Below are positions 8,900-17,707 of a DNA stretch of 64,000 nt, one piece after another. The notes beneath the pieces were generated by a model. The model did not search any database. It had not been told where the DNA came from and worked only from the letters and a program-made list of their open reading frames with translations. The stretch is from Pedobacter sp. PF22-3 (lineage in GTDB: Bacteria > Bacteroidota > Bacteroidia > Sphingobacteriales > Sphingobacteriaceae): NCBI RefSeq assembly GCF_026239555.1, contig NZ_JAPIVP010000001.1, positions 496,001 through 560,000 of the forward strand. The letters are read 5' to 3'. How positions within the stretch are numbered: the first letter of the stretch is position 1; each line of letters begins with the position of its first letter. A program made the position numbers and the translations under genes.

Positions 8900-10105
8900 A
8901 TGGAAACTTCTAAAAAAATAAATTTAATAAATGGTCGCCAAATAGCAATTGTTGGTGGCGGCCCCGGCGGACTTACCCTGGCGCGATTATTACAGCTCAA
9001 AGGTGCAGATGTAAAAGTATACGAAAGGGATATTAATCAAAAAGCACGTGTACAAGGTGCAATTGTGGATCTGCATTATAATTCTGGACTGAAAGTGCTT
9101 GAAGCAGCCAGCCTGATGGATGCTTTTAAAGCCCGATATATGCAAGGCGCAGATAGCTTCAAGCTGGTAGATGAAAATGCAGATATCTTATTGGATGATT
9201 CTTTTCAAAGTGGCAGATTTACTTTTGGCGATGAACATTTTCGCCCCGAAATTGACCGCGGTGCGCTCAGGGATATCCTGATCGATTCATTACTTCCCGG
9301 CACCGTGGTGTGGGGCAGTCAACTTCTTAACCTTTCTTTAGTTAATGGCAGATGGGAAATGCAATTCAAAAACGGCACTTATGCCAGCTCAGACCTGGTT
9401 ATTGGCTGCGAAGGCTACCGCTCCCACATCCGCGAATACGTGACAGATATCAAGTCAGTATACACTGGTGCAGCCATCATTCAGGGAGAGATCGAGGATC
9501 CCAAAACAGCTTGTCCTGAAATTTACAGCCTGTTAAATAATGGAAATCTTATGGCAACAGGACCGGGAAAAATGCTTGTGGTCCAGCCAAGGGGTGATGG
9601 CGGCCTAACCTTTTATGCAGCATCTATGTACCCTGATAATTGGGAGAAAATTAGCGGTATAGATTTTCATCGTCCTGCGGAGGTAAGTGGTTATCTTAGC
9701 AATTTTTATAATGGCTGGCATCCGGCATTCCATACATTGTTTAGCGCCTGTTCACACTACACCTACCGGCCGCTCCTTTACCACCCGTTAAAACAACGCT
9801 GGCAAACCAAACCCAACATCACCATTTTGGGGGATGCCGCTCATCTGATGCCGCCAAATGGCGAGGGCGTAAATTTAGCGATGCTGGATGCACTTGACTT
9901 AAGCGATTGCCTGACGAACGGGGTTTATCAGAATATCGAATACGCATTAAGGGCTTATGAAGAATTGATGTTTGCAAGAGCTTCTCCTATCAGCGAAGAG
10001 ACAGTAGAGGGGATTGAGGATTTTGCTTCGCCTACTAAAGAATCCATCCAAAAACTCATACAGATTTTCGGGGATGATGAAAACGCTTGGAAAGACACGA
10101 AGTAA
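8900..10105 (+). CDS. FAD-dependent monooxygenase, Tet(X)-like
   Basis: 401 residues from the ATG at 8900; a GTG at 8882 is a weaker start. It has the FAD-binding GxGxxG loop (IAIVGGGPGGLTLARLLQ), a modified DG motif (GCEGYRSHIREYV) and the GD motif GDAAHLMPPNGEGVNLAM. Compared from memory with the tetracycline monooxygenase Tet(X), the whole length aligns, including PEIDRGALRDIL, AIIQGEI and a C-terminal helix. Two Tet(X) substrate residues seem changed: Arg213 (here Asn, NNGNLM) and His234 (here Thr, GGLTFYAAS). So it belongs to the family, but tetracycline inactivation is doubtful. It is probably controlled by the upstream AraC protein. Confidence 0.88.
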   Translation: METSKKINLINGRQIAIVGGGPGGLTLARLLQLKGADVKVYERDINQKARVQGAIVDLHYNSGLKVLEAASLMDAFKARYMQGADSFKLVDENADILLDDSFQSGRFTFGDEHFRPEIDRGALRDILIDSLLPGTVVWGSQLLNLSLVNGRWEMQFKNGTYASSDLVIGCEGYRSHIREYVTDIKSVYTGAAIIQGEIEDPKTACPEIYSLLNNGNLMATGPGKMLVVQPRGDGGLTFYAASMYPDNWEKISGIDFHRPAEVSGYLSNFYNGWHPAFHTLFSACSHYTYRPLLYHPLKQRWQTKPNITILGDAAHLMPPNGEGVNLAMLDALDLSDCLTNGVYQNIEYALRAYEELMFARASPISEETVEGIEDFASPTKESIQKLIQIFGDDENAWKDTK

Positions 10106-10192
10106 AAACCCAGAATATTATTGACGCATTTTATTTAGAAATAAATGCATTCTTTAAATATCTGTGTTAAGTACCACCATCAATAATCAAGA

Positions 10193-10233
10193 TGTGAACC
10201 TAACCTTTTTAACGGCTGGGTTCACATTTTTTT
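10193..10233 (+). terminator. Intrinsic terminator after the Tet(X)-like gene
   Basis: Inverted arms TGTGAACC (10193-10200) and GGTTCACA (10219-10226) are followed by seven T. It lies about 90 bases after the monooxygenase stop and just before the convergent DJ-1 gene. Confidence 0.75.
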
Positions 10234-10240
10234 ACAGAAT

Positions 10241-10963
10241 TTAAATTTGAGCGATTTCTGTTAATTGCCCGGCTTCTGCTGTATCATTTAACAAATCGAT
10301 CAGCGCCTTCGCCACTGGGCCCGCCGATAGTGGATTTTGACCGGTGATCAGCAAACCATCTTTTTCTACATGTGATAAAAATGGCAATAGCGCCGTTTTT
10401 ACCGCTGCACCAAGCTCTTCAAGTTTCGTTTGAAGCAGATAGGGTACATTACCACTTCGACCCACTAAAGTTTCCTCGGTATTGCTGAAGGCGGATATGA
10501 TTTTCCCTTTTAAAAACCCTGGGCGTTGCCTTTCTGCACTAATTAATGCGGCTGGTCCGTGACATACAGCAGCAACCGGTTTTCCAGCATCCAGAAAATC
10601 CAGAATCAAAATTCCACTGTTATTGTCTTGGGCAAGATCCCAAAGCGGGCCATGACCTCCAGGATAGAACACTGCATCGTAGTCATCAGACCTGATCTGA
10701 TCCAAAACCTGGGTTTGCGAAAAAGCCGTTTTTGCCACCTCATCATCATTATACCTACGGTTAGCGCCAGTTACATGCTCTGTTAATTCACTCATAGGAT
10801 CAACAGGCGGCCTTCCACCTTTCTGGCTGGCTAAAGTTACCTGATAACCCGCATCTATAAATTCATAGTAGGGATCTGTAAACTCACCTAACCAAACACC
10901 TGTTTTTCCATCGGTATTGTCCATCGTGCTGTGCGACGTTAACACCATTAATATCTTCTTCAT
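10241..10963 (-). CDS. DJ-1/PfpI-family protein (class I glutamine amidotransferase-like)
   Basis: 240 residues from the ATG at 10963. The nucleophile elbow AVCHGPAAL carries the reactive cysteine. FYPGGHGPLWDL and an upstream glutamate (WLGEFTDPYYEF) complete the pattern of Hsp31/YajL-type DJ-1 proteins, which act as glyoxalase III, chaperone or oxidative-stress proteins. It starts 7 bases after the stop of a 47-codon acidic ORF, with which it likely forms an operon. Which of the family's activities it has cannot be told from the sequence. Confidence 0.92.
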   Translation of the reverse strand: MKKILMVLTSHSTMDNTDGKTGVWLGEFTDPYYEFIDAGYQVTLASQKGGRPPVDPMSELTEHVTGANRRYNDDEVAKTAFSQTQVLDQIRSDDYDAVFYPGGHGPLWDLAQDNNSGILILDFLDAGKPVAAVCHGPAALISAERQRPGFLKGKIISAFSNTEETLVGRSGNVPYLLQTKLEELGAAVKTALLPFLSHVEKDGLLITGQNPLSAGPVAKALIDLLNDTAEAGQLTEIAQI

Positions 10964-10970
10964 AAGGATT

Positions 10971-11114
10971 TTATTTAATATCATCTGGTTCTAGTTCATT
11001 CCCTTCCTCATCAATACGTTGATGTTCATTCCAGTTCGAATCCTGACCGTTTTTATCCTGCTGCTCCACATTTTCGTCTTGCGGCTGCGCTTCCTTTTCT
11101 TTAGGGTCTATCAT
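10971..11114 (-). CDS. Small acidic hydrophilic protein (47 residues)
   Basis: A short ORF from the ATG at 11114 to TAA at 10971, ending 7 bases before the DJ-1 start. The peptide is MIDPKEKEAQPQ, a glutamine- and aspartate-rich middle, then NEHQRIDEEGNELEPDDIK. It has no cysteine, no hydrophobic core and is strongly acidic, so it is probably disordered. Tight spacing with the DJ-1 gene, and a clean frame through an otherwise 270-base gap, support it as real. The function is unknown. Confidence 0.6.
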   Translation of the reverse strand: MIDPKEKEAQPQDENVEQQDKNGQDSNWNEHQRIDEEGNELEPDDIK

Positions 11115-11233
11115 AACAATATTATTAGTTTAAATAACAACATAACCGGTAGAAAATAGTTCAGTAAAATTTAAATTGCCTTACAATGCCAAAAGAAAAT
11201 AGCCAGATACTTACTTGATGACGGAATAACTGT

Positions 11234-11917
11234 TTAAACATTGGTTGGTTCTGCTGATTTAAATGATTGTTTTTTCCTGATCAGTAAACGATAAATAGCC
11301 AGGCACCCCGGAATCATCGGAAGAACCGCAGTCCACATGCCCGGAAAATAATACTGCCCGGTGGTTCTGAAATAAAAATTAGGCATCTGTGGTATTCTGG
11401 TGCCTTTAATCGAGGCCGTTAACGAGTGCGGATCATGTGGAAGCAAGTTGGGCGCAATCAGCGGAAAAATAAAATGGGTAAACTCTGCCACACCCGGGCC
11501 AATAAATATAAACCAGGCCACAAATCCAGCTATCGGTACCTTGTAATACAACCCAAGTGAAGTAAGGGTATAAATCACCGGACCGATTAGCGCAAACACC
11601 ATCAAAAAATTCTTTTCGCTCCATGGAATACCAAACAGTCTGCTCATTGCGGGTGCAAAGCCCATGAGGTACTCCTCAACAATATGAATCTGCAAACCAG
11701 CAACGGTAAGGATAAAAAGCGGGAGGATAATGTTCGGTTCTACAGGCTTTTTTAAATACGTAAAATACCAGCAAAACAGGCCAACCAATGCAGAGCCGCC
11801 TACTATAATAACAGGAGGAAGTCCAATAGAAAGATATCCCATGATGGGTGCTACAAGGGTAAAAGTACAGGCTGCCAACAAGCTTACTTTTTGGGATGAT
11901 GATAATGGGTTTTTCAT
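11234..11917 (-). CDS. HXXEE-domain integral membrane protein
   Basis: 227 residues with about six hydrophobic helices. It carries HIVEEYLMGF (near residue 78) and EFTHFIFPL (near 147), the paired conserved blocks of the HXXEE family. The histidine and glutamates lie close to membrane helices and may form a metal site. No member of the family has a settled function that I can name. It stands alone, between the small acidic protein gene and the Crp/Fnr regulator on the same strand, and the latter may control it. Confidence 0.75.
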   Translation of the reverse strand: MKNPLSSSQKVSLLAACTFTLVAPIMGYLSIGLPPVIIVGGSALVGLFCWYFTYLKKPVEPNIILPLFILTVAGLQIHIVEEYLMGFAPAMSRLFGIPWSEKNFLMVFALIGPVIYTLTSLGLYYKVPIAGFVAWFIFIGPGVAEFTHFIFPLIAPNLLPHDPHSLTASIKGTRIPQMPNFYFRTTGQYYFPGMWTAVLPMIPGCLAIYRLLIRKKQSFKSAEPTNV

Positions 11918-11982
11918 AACGGATTAATTTTTACCCGAAAGTACAACCCTTGTATAATCCAGCATTTATCAAATGATAAAAA

Positions 11983-12570
11983 CTATTTCATGGACCTGAT
12001 TCTGCTCAAAGAAACCTGTGTAATACCCAGATAAGATGCCACATCCGCCAGGCTGATGCGTTGCATAAGCGGCCCATATGCATTTAAGAATTTATGGTAG
12101 GCTACCTGGGCTTTTTCTTCCAGGTTGCTGCCAATCCTATCCATCATATTTACTGCGGCCAGCGAAAGGAGTTTCCGGTAAAAGGTTTCCACAGCGTGAT
12201 ATCGCTTGCAGAACATGTCTAGGTCATCATAATTGAGACAGGTGATTACCGTATCTTCAAGAGCCAGAACAGCGTATGCAGATGGTTGTTGAAGTACAAA
12301 ACTGTCTAGAACAGTAAACATATTCCCTTCAGCAAAAAAACGCATAATGAATTCCCTTGTATCCGTATAAAAGAAAGTTTTAACCAGTCCAATGTCTACA
12401 AAATAGATTCGCTTACATACCGTTCCGGCTTCTAAGATCAGTTCTCCTTTCTGATATTTCTTCTGATAAAGTTTTGATCGCAAAGTGTCGTTTACTTCGT
12501 TTTCAAGAGGTGAAAGAGAAGAGACAAAAGCTAAAAAGTTGGTTGCATTTGAAAATTGATTGCTAATCAT
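11983..12570 (-). CDS. Crp/Fnr-family transcriptional regulator
   Basis: 195 residues. It has a cyclic-nucleotide-binding-like beta-barrel (about 25-115, KKYQKGELILEAGTVCKRIY and FFAEGNMFTVLDSF) and a short C-terminal helix-turn-helix (SLADVASYLGITQVSLSRIR). It has no cysteine cluster like that of Fnr and only a partial cAMP-pocket signature, so it probably does not bind cAMP. This subclass is common in Bacteroidetes next to stress or detoxification genes. The nearest possible target is the HXXEE gene 65 bases downstream. Confidence 0.9.
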   Translation of the reverse strand: MISNQFSNATNFLAFVSSLSPLENEVNDTLRSKLYQKKYQKGELILEAGTVCKRIYFVDIGLVKTFFYTDTREFIMRFFAEGNMFTVLDSFVLQQPSAYAVLALEDTVITCLNYDDLDMFCKRYHAVETFYRKLLSLAAVNMMDRIGSNLEEKAQVAYHKFLNAYGPLMQRISLADVASYLGITQVSLSRIRSMK

Positions 12571-12699
12571 GATAGCAAGTTACGAAAGGATAGCCTTAAT
12601 ACAGTCCTCTTTTTTATGATAAGTTTATACTGTGCATTGCCTTTAACGATAGCTTTGAGGTGATCATCAGTTAACTATAGATTTCTATTAAGCGCATTA

Positions 12700-13620
12700 T
12701 CAATCATAAGCAATCCGAAATTCCATTGGCGAAAGACCCGTCCGAACCCTGAACATCTTGCTGAAAGACTGCGGATGTTCGAACCCCAATTCATAAGCGA
12801 TCTCTGCCACCGTCAGGTCAGTACCGGTTAGTCTTTCCTTTGCTTTTTCGATAAGTTTGCTGCGGATATATTGCTGGGCATTCTGGCCGATCAAAGTGCG
12901 TAACATATCACTTAAATAACCAGAAGAGATATTGAGCTGCTCAGACAGGTAATGTACTGTTGGAAGGCCCTGGCGCAGTGCTTCCTGGTTATTGAGGTAG
13001 CTATCAAGAATGCTTTCGGTTCTTTGAAGAATATCATTATTGGCTATTTTCCTGGTAATAAACTGCCGCTTGTAAAATCTATTGACATAGCTCAGCAACA
13101 ACTCGAGTTGGGCAATTACGACCTCCTGGCTGAACTCATCTACTCGGCTATTGAGTTCCTGCTCCATGATTTGATAAACCGATAGGATAATTTCCCGCTC
13201 AGCTTCCGACAGATGCAGTGCTTCATTGGATGCATAAGAAAAATAGCTGTACTGTTTTATTTTCCGGGCGATGGGATGCCCGAGCAGGAAATCAGGATGG
13301 ATGAGCAAAATGTAACAATAGGTTTCGCTGTTATAATCATTGCTTCCGATCAGCTGGTTAGGTGCCATAAACAGCATGCTGCCCTCATCAAAGTCGTAAT
13401 AATTCCGGCCATATTTTAGTCTGCCCCTATTCCTCGTAATGAAAGTAATCTTATAAAAACTTAACACGTCATAGATTGGTGCCATCGCTGTATTGAACGG
13501 ATTGTTCTGGTTGAAATGAACCAGACTGATCAGCGGATGCTGCGGCGCCGGTAGCCCGAATGCCTGATGGCTTTCCGATATCGATATAAAACGGATCAGT
13601 TTATCTCCCTTACCTTTCAT
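12700..13620 (-). CDS. AraC-family transcriptional regulator
   Basis: 306 residues. An N-terminal cupin-like sensor (about 35-150, with MAPNQLIGSNDYNSETYCYI) is followed by a C-terminal AraC domain with two helix-turn-helix units (VHYLSEQLNISSGYLSDML and VAEIAYELGFEHPQSFSKMF) and the ending GLSPMEFR. It lies 56 bases downstream of the SDR gene on the same strand; such AraC-SDR pairs are frequent in Bacteroidetes and suggest that the regulator controls the SDR. The ligand is unknown. Confidence 0.92.
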   Translation of the reverse strand: MKGKGDKLIRFISISESHQAFGLPAPQHPLISLVHFNQNNPFNTAMAPIYDVLSFYKITFITRNRGRLKYGRNYYDFDEGSMLFMAPNQLIGSNDYNSETYCYILLIHPDFLLGHPIARKIKQYSYFSYASNEALHLSEAEREIILSVYQIMEQELNSRVDEFSQEVVIAQLELLLSYVNRFYKRQFITRKIANNDILQRTESILDSYLNNQEALRQGLPTVHYLSEQLNISSGYLSDMLRTLIGQNAQQYIRSKLIEKAKERLTGTDLTVAEIAYELGFEHPQSFSKMFRVRTGLSPMEFRIAYD

Positions 13621-13676
13621 GCTATAAATGTATAAAAAACCTATGATTGGCGATCATAGGTTTTAACTGTTAAAAA

Positions 13677-14450
13677 TTACCAGGGTAGGATATTGTTTTC
13701 ACCACTGAAATTGGCCGGACCAGTAAAACTTCCGTTCGGAAGATCTTCAGCCAGCGCCACGCGGATCGGCTCTTTAGAACCTTCTTCCACAGTGTCGGTT
13801 CCCTGAAAATTATTAAGGGCCGTTGCGGTAAAGCCCGGACTTACCAGGTGAACCTTGATGTTGGTATGCTCCAGATCGATCGCGAGTGACAGAAAGATTC
13901 CATTCAGTGCTGTTTTTGAAGCACCATACACGGCGTCGAAATTTGAACGGTACGGGTTTTCCGGATTGGCATTGATCGTGAGCGATCCCAGCGCACTGGA
14001 AACGGTTACAATTCTGCCGTTTGGCGCTTGGTGCAATAAAGGCAAGCAGGCCTGTGTTAGGGCCAGTGTCCCAAAAACATTCGTTTCCCAAACCATTTTC
14101 AGCTCGTCAATAGGTACAATGCTGGCACGCTGCGAACCCAATACATCCTCCATGGTGCGGCCGGGCTTACCAGCGTGAGAAACCGCCGCATTGTTGATCA
14201 GCAACGTCAGGTATCCGGATTTATCTTCAATGGTTTTAACCACTGTCCTGATCGATTCATTGTCCGTAATATCCAGTTGGATCGCGATGGCCGATTCCCC
14301 AAGCTGCTCAACCGCGGCTTTTCCTTTTTGCAGGCCGCGGGAACCGGCATACACGGTATACCCGTTTTCCACAAGGGCCTTGGCAATCTGAAAGCCCACA
14401 CCAGTATTTGCACCTGATACGAGTGCAACTTTATTTTCATTTATCTGCAT
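13677..14450 (-). CDS. Classical short-chain dehydrogenase/reductase
   Basis: 257 residues. It has the cofactor loop VSGANTGVGFQIAKAL (TGxxxGxG type), the NNAAVSHAG block, the catalytic Ser region (VTVSSALGSL) and YGASKTALNG, giving the Tyr-Lys pair. The absence of an acidic residue after strand 2 (YAGSRGLQKG, with Arg) favours NADPH. These features match carbonyl-reductase-like SDRs of Bacteroidetes. Substrate unknown. It is probably transcribed with or controlled by the AraC gene just downstream. Confidence 0.92.
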   Translation of the reverse strand: MQINENKVALVSGANTGVGFQIAKALVENGYTVYAGSRGLQKGKAAVEQLGESAIAIQLDITDNESIRTVVKTIEDKSGYLTLLINNAAVSHAGKPGRTMEDVLGSQRASIVPIDELKMVWETNVFGTLALTQACLPLLHQAPNGRIVTVSSALGSLTINANPENPYRSNFDAVYGASKTALNGIFLSLAIDLEHTNIKVHLVSPGFTATALNNFQGTDTVEEGSKEPIRVALAEDLPNGSFTGPANFSGENNILPW

Positions 14451-14766
14451 AATCTTTAATTTGATGCAGCAAATATGAGGATCAGATTAACCATCAATGT
14501 AACTCAATCGAGACTATATGAAGCAGAATCGAAGATGATATCAAATTTTAGATTTTGTACATTAATAGGTTGCAGCCTATGATTGAGGATGAGGTGTTCT
14601 TCACATTTATACTATGCTTAGGTGTTGGAATTAAGGTAATCTTCCGATCAAACATCCATGCAGCATATTACCAATATTGGATTGAAATACCAATACTACA
14701 ATAAAATTTGAATGTGAGATGCAACACAGGCTTAATTTTGGTGTCAGGTAAATAAATATTTGCTTG
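14451..14766. other. Intergenic stretch without a gene
   Basis: 316 AT-rich bases between the divergent SDR gene and the truncated serine-hydrolase ORF. No ORF, repeat or hairpin of note was seen. Confidence 0.4.
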
Positions 14767-14949
14767 ATGAATAAAATCCTAATTATTGCGCTCCTATTGC
14801 TTACTTACACCAATGTATTTGCTCAGCAAACTTTCCAGACTCAGCTAGACAGTGTGTTTACGGTAATGTATAATCAAAAACAGTTTAACGGCTCTGTACT
14901 GGTAGCCGAAAAAGGCAAAATATTGCTGGCAAAAGGTATGGAAAAGTGA
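14767..14949 (+). pseudogene. Truncated beta-lactamase-family serine hydrolase (N-terminal remnant)
   Basis: 60 codons from the ATG at 14767. A signal peptide (ILIIALLLLTYTNVFAQQ) is followed by FNGSVLVAEKGKILLAKG, the opening of the class C beta-lactamase-like (PBP4*/AmpC-type) hydrolase domain. The frame then ends, where a full gene would go on for 300 or more residues to the SxxK and YxN motifs. After the stop, bases 14953-14993 read PPSGKATIKVLSN, which could be a remnant of the C-terminus. It is probably an internal-deletion pseudogene. Confidence 0.65.
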
Positions 14950-15084
14950 TAGGAACCGCCATCAGGAAAAGCAACAATTAAGGTCTTGAGTAACTAATCA
15001 TAAATAACTGCATATTGATATTATTAATCGTATCCATGTAACCTCGATGCATTAAGTCACATCTAACAGGTAAATACTTATAGA

Positions 15085-16227
15085 ATGAAAAGTAAAGGCT
15101 TGAGATTATCCTATTTAATTTTGCTATTCAGCTTTGTTTTTTTGAGTCGTTCACTTGCTCAGTATGTACCAGCGAAGCCTTTTTCATTTCCGCTGCAATT
15201 GGAAATGCGTGTACCATTTGGCCCTACTGCTTTTCCGAACGAACCAAATCTTTTCCTGATCTATGAACTTTACCTCACGAACTTTAGTGCTTCACCCATT
15301 CGTTTACAACGTATGGAACTGCTTAATGGAAACCGGAAAAGCAACTCTCCGATCGTATCTTTCGACTCGCTGGAACTCAGAAGCATGGTGAAAATTTTGG
15401 GTAACAATAATTCAAAAGATGGACTAACTATTGAAGCCGGGAAAAGTGCAGTGTTATATATAGCAGCCAAAACAAACAAAGGTGTGGTTTTTCCCGACAG
15501 CATCATTCATCGGATCATTACATCGGATGATTCTTTAGATGGAGCAGCAGTAAGTACGCATACCACGAAAATTAAAACACTCAAAGCACCTGTAACGGGT
15601 TCGGATTGGATTGCAGCCGATGGTCCAGGCAACGGCATTGATAATCATCACCGACGGGGAAATATCATTCTTGGCGGACGTGCGATAAATTCGAGGCGAT
15701 TTGCCATTGATTGGAAAAAAGTTAAAGATAGCCTTTCTTTTTCAGGCGATCCCGCAAATGTGCAATCGTATTTCTGTTACGGCGAAAAAATATTTGCTGT
15801 TGGCGATGGTACGGTCATCACTGCTACAGACGGATTACCGGATAACATTCCCGGCCACGGAAAAGCCTTTCATCCGGCAGTGCCACTCACCTTCGAAAAA
15901 CTGCCTGGTAACCATATCGTAATTGATCTTGGTGACGGGCAATATGCCCATTATATGCACATGAATTCAGGTAGCCTAAAGGTTAAAAAGGGAGATCATG
16001 TAACCAAAGGGCAATTATTGGGCAACATCGGTAATTCCGGAGATGCACGGGAACCGCATCTGCATTTTGAGGTAACCACTTCTGCCCAGCTCCTTTTGGG
16101 AGAAGGCATACCTTACGTAATTGACTCCTATCGGTTAGGATATCAGGATGGTTTTGATGAAGTGCGAAACAAGCAATTACCTAAAGAGAAAGAAATTGTT
16201 GAATTTGGACAAGTAAATAAAAGATAA
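15085..16227 (+). CDS. Secreted M23-family metallopeptidase (LytM-like)
   Basis: 380 residues with a signal peptide ending near SLAQY (residue 26). The first half (30-170) is a beta-rich domain of unknown role. The second half is a peptidase M23 domain with the zinc-site elements DNHHRRGNII and HLHFEVTTS and the family block VKKGDHVTKGQLLGNIGNSG. M23 enzymes cut peptidoglycan cross-links or, in some cases, other proteins. It is likely periplasmic or secreted, and no partner gene is evident. The zinc residues look intact, so it should be active. Confidence 0.9.
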   Translation: MKSKGLRLSYLILLFSFVFLSRSLAQYVPAKPFSFPLQLEMRVPFGPTAFPNEPNLFLIYELYLTNFSASPIRLQRMELLNGNRKSNSPIVSFDSLELRSMVKILGNNNSKDGLTIEAGKSAVLYIAAKTNKGVVFPDSIIHRIITSDDSLDGAAVSTHTTKIKTLKAPVTGSDWIAADGPGNGIDNHHRRGNIILGGRAINSRRFAIDWKKVKDSLSFSGDPANVQSYFCYGEKIFAVGDGTVITATDGLPDNIPGHGKAFHPAVPLTFEKLPGNHIVIDLGDGQYAHYMHMNSGSLKVKKGDHVTKGQLLGNIGNSGDAREPHLHFEVTTSAQLLLGEGIPYVIDSYRLGYQDGFDEVRNKQLPKEKEIVEFGQVNKR

Positions 16228-16382
16228 CTGGCCAATGCCTGTATGACATACCCTTTGCTTAAAGCTTACCATGCTTCAGCGATTTTTAATTTTAGCTCGA
16301 TTTGCTGACTGGATAAAATGCCACAGATTGCTTATGTTTATTTCAGATTTTATATTGTATTAATTTTAAAAAACAGCTCGCT

Positions 16383-17693
16383 TTGAAAGCATCTATCTTA
16401 ATATTCCTTATCTCCATATTTTTATTAAAAGCAAATGCCCAAAACACGAATCAGTATATCATTACATCCGATATTAAAAACTTTTGGACAGCTTATGATA
16501 AGATTAAAGAGACCAGTGATAGTACTTTGCACACAGGTTACATTAATGATCTGTTTATTAAACAGGGTACTGATGGCTTAAAATTGATCATGAAAGCGAG
16601 AGGATACACGGCTAAATCTTATCTGGATGCGATTTATCACTATCCGCTTTTTTGGCGTTCGATAAGGGCCAATACCCTGCGCGCGAATGAGTTTGCAGAT
16701 AGTATTGCAATAGAGGTAGATAAATTAGCCAGGATTTACAAAAAACTTAAACCTGCCCATATTTATTTTACCATTGGAGCCTTACGCACAAACGGCACTA
16801 CATTAGATGGAAACGTGCTGATCGGCAGTGAACTTGCCTTAGCTGACACTCATACTGTTTCTTCGGAGTTCCCTAATGCACTATCACACCTAAAAACTTT
16901 TTTCAACAGCAACCCGATTGGGGGAACCGTATTCTTAAATGTGCATGAATATGTGCATACCCAGCAAAAAAGCAGTATTGGCTATAACCTCCTTTCTCAG
17001 TGCATAATTGAAGGTGCGGCAGAATTTGTAGCCGTAATGGCTACCGGAAAGCCATCAGTAACACCTGCTATTTATTTCGGAACACAGCATTTTGAAAAGG
17101 TAAGAAGCGTATTTGCCAGACAAATGTTTTTTGAAGATACTGGGTTTTGGTTGTACAGTAATGCCAATAATGAATTTAACATGCGCGATCTGGGCTATTA
17201 TGTAGGGTATGAAATCTGTAAAAAATATTATCAAAATGCCAAAGATAAAAATCTGGCCATCAGTGAAATGATTACGCTCGACAATAATAACCCATCAGCT
17301 TTATATCAATTTGTTGATCGCTCTGGTTATTTTGAAAAACCCATATCCAAATTATACAGGGAGTATGAAAATGATAGGCCGAAAGTTTTGGGAATTAAAG
17401 AATTTAAAAACGGAAGCAAAAAAGTTGATCCAAATCTAATGCAGGTTACCATTAAATTTTCGGCTAAAATGGATAAAAGGTATCGGAATTTTGAACTTGG
17501 ACCGTTGGGGGAAACAAATTTATTGAAGATCAAAGCATTTACAGGCTTTTCTGATGACGGATATTCAGCTTCTTTTAGCGTGGCTTTAAAACCCAGTAAG
17601 CAATACCAGCTGGTGTTAGGTAGTGGTTTCCGCAATGAAAATGGAATACCACTTAAACCATACCTGATTGAATTTACAACTGCAAATTTATAA
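16383..17693 (+). CDS. Secreted putative zinc-dependent protease (HExxH; DUF2268-like)
   Basis: 436 residues. The start is a TTG at 16383, accepted because it gives a complete signal peptide (ASILIFLISIFLLKANAQ). NVHEYVHTQQ near residue 189 is an HExxH zinc motif. IEGAAEFVAVMATG, about 25 residues later, supplies a plausible third ligand glutamate, as in gluzincin-like proteases and DUF2268-type predicted proteases. The C-terminal 100 residues resemble an Ig-like domain (SAKMDKRYRNFELGPLG). Substrate unknown. It is convergent with the next gene, 14 bases apart. Confidence 0.7.
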   Translation: MKASILIFLISIFLLKANAQNTNQYIITSDIKNFWTAYDKIKETSDSTLHTGYINDLFIKQGTDGLKLIMKARGYTAKSYLDAIYHYPLFWRSIRANTLRANEFADSIAIEVDKLARIYKKLKPAHIYFTIGALRTNGTTLDGNVLIGSELALADTHTVSSEFPNALSHLKTFFNSNPIGGTVFLNVHEYVHTQQKSSIGYNLLSQCIIEGAAEFVAVMATGKPSVTPAIYFGTQHFEKVRSVFARQMFFEDTGFWLYSNANNEFNMRDLGYYVGYEICKKYYQNAKDKNLAISEMITLDNNNPSALYQFVDRSGYFEKPISKLYREYENDRPKVLGIKEFKNGSKKVDPNLMQVTIKFSAKMDKRYRNFELGPLGETNLLKIKAFTGFSDDGYSASFSVALKPSKQYQLVLGSGFRNENGIPLKPYLIEFTTANL

Positions 17694-17707
17694 ACATGAA
17701 AAAGTCG

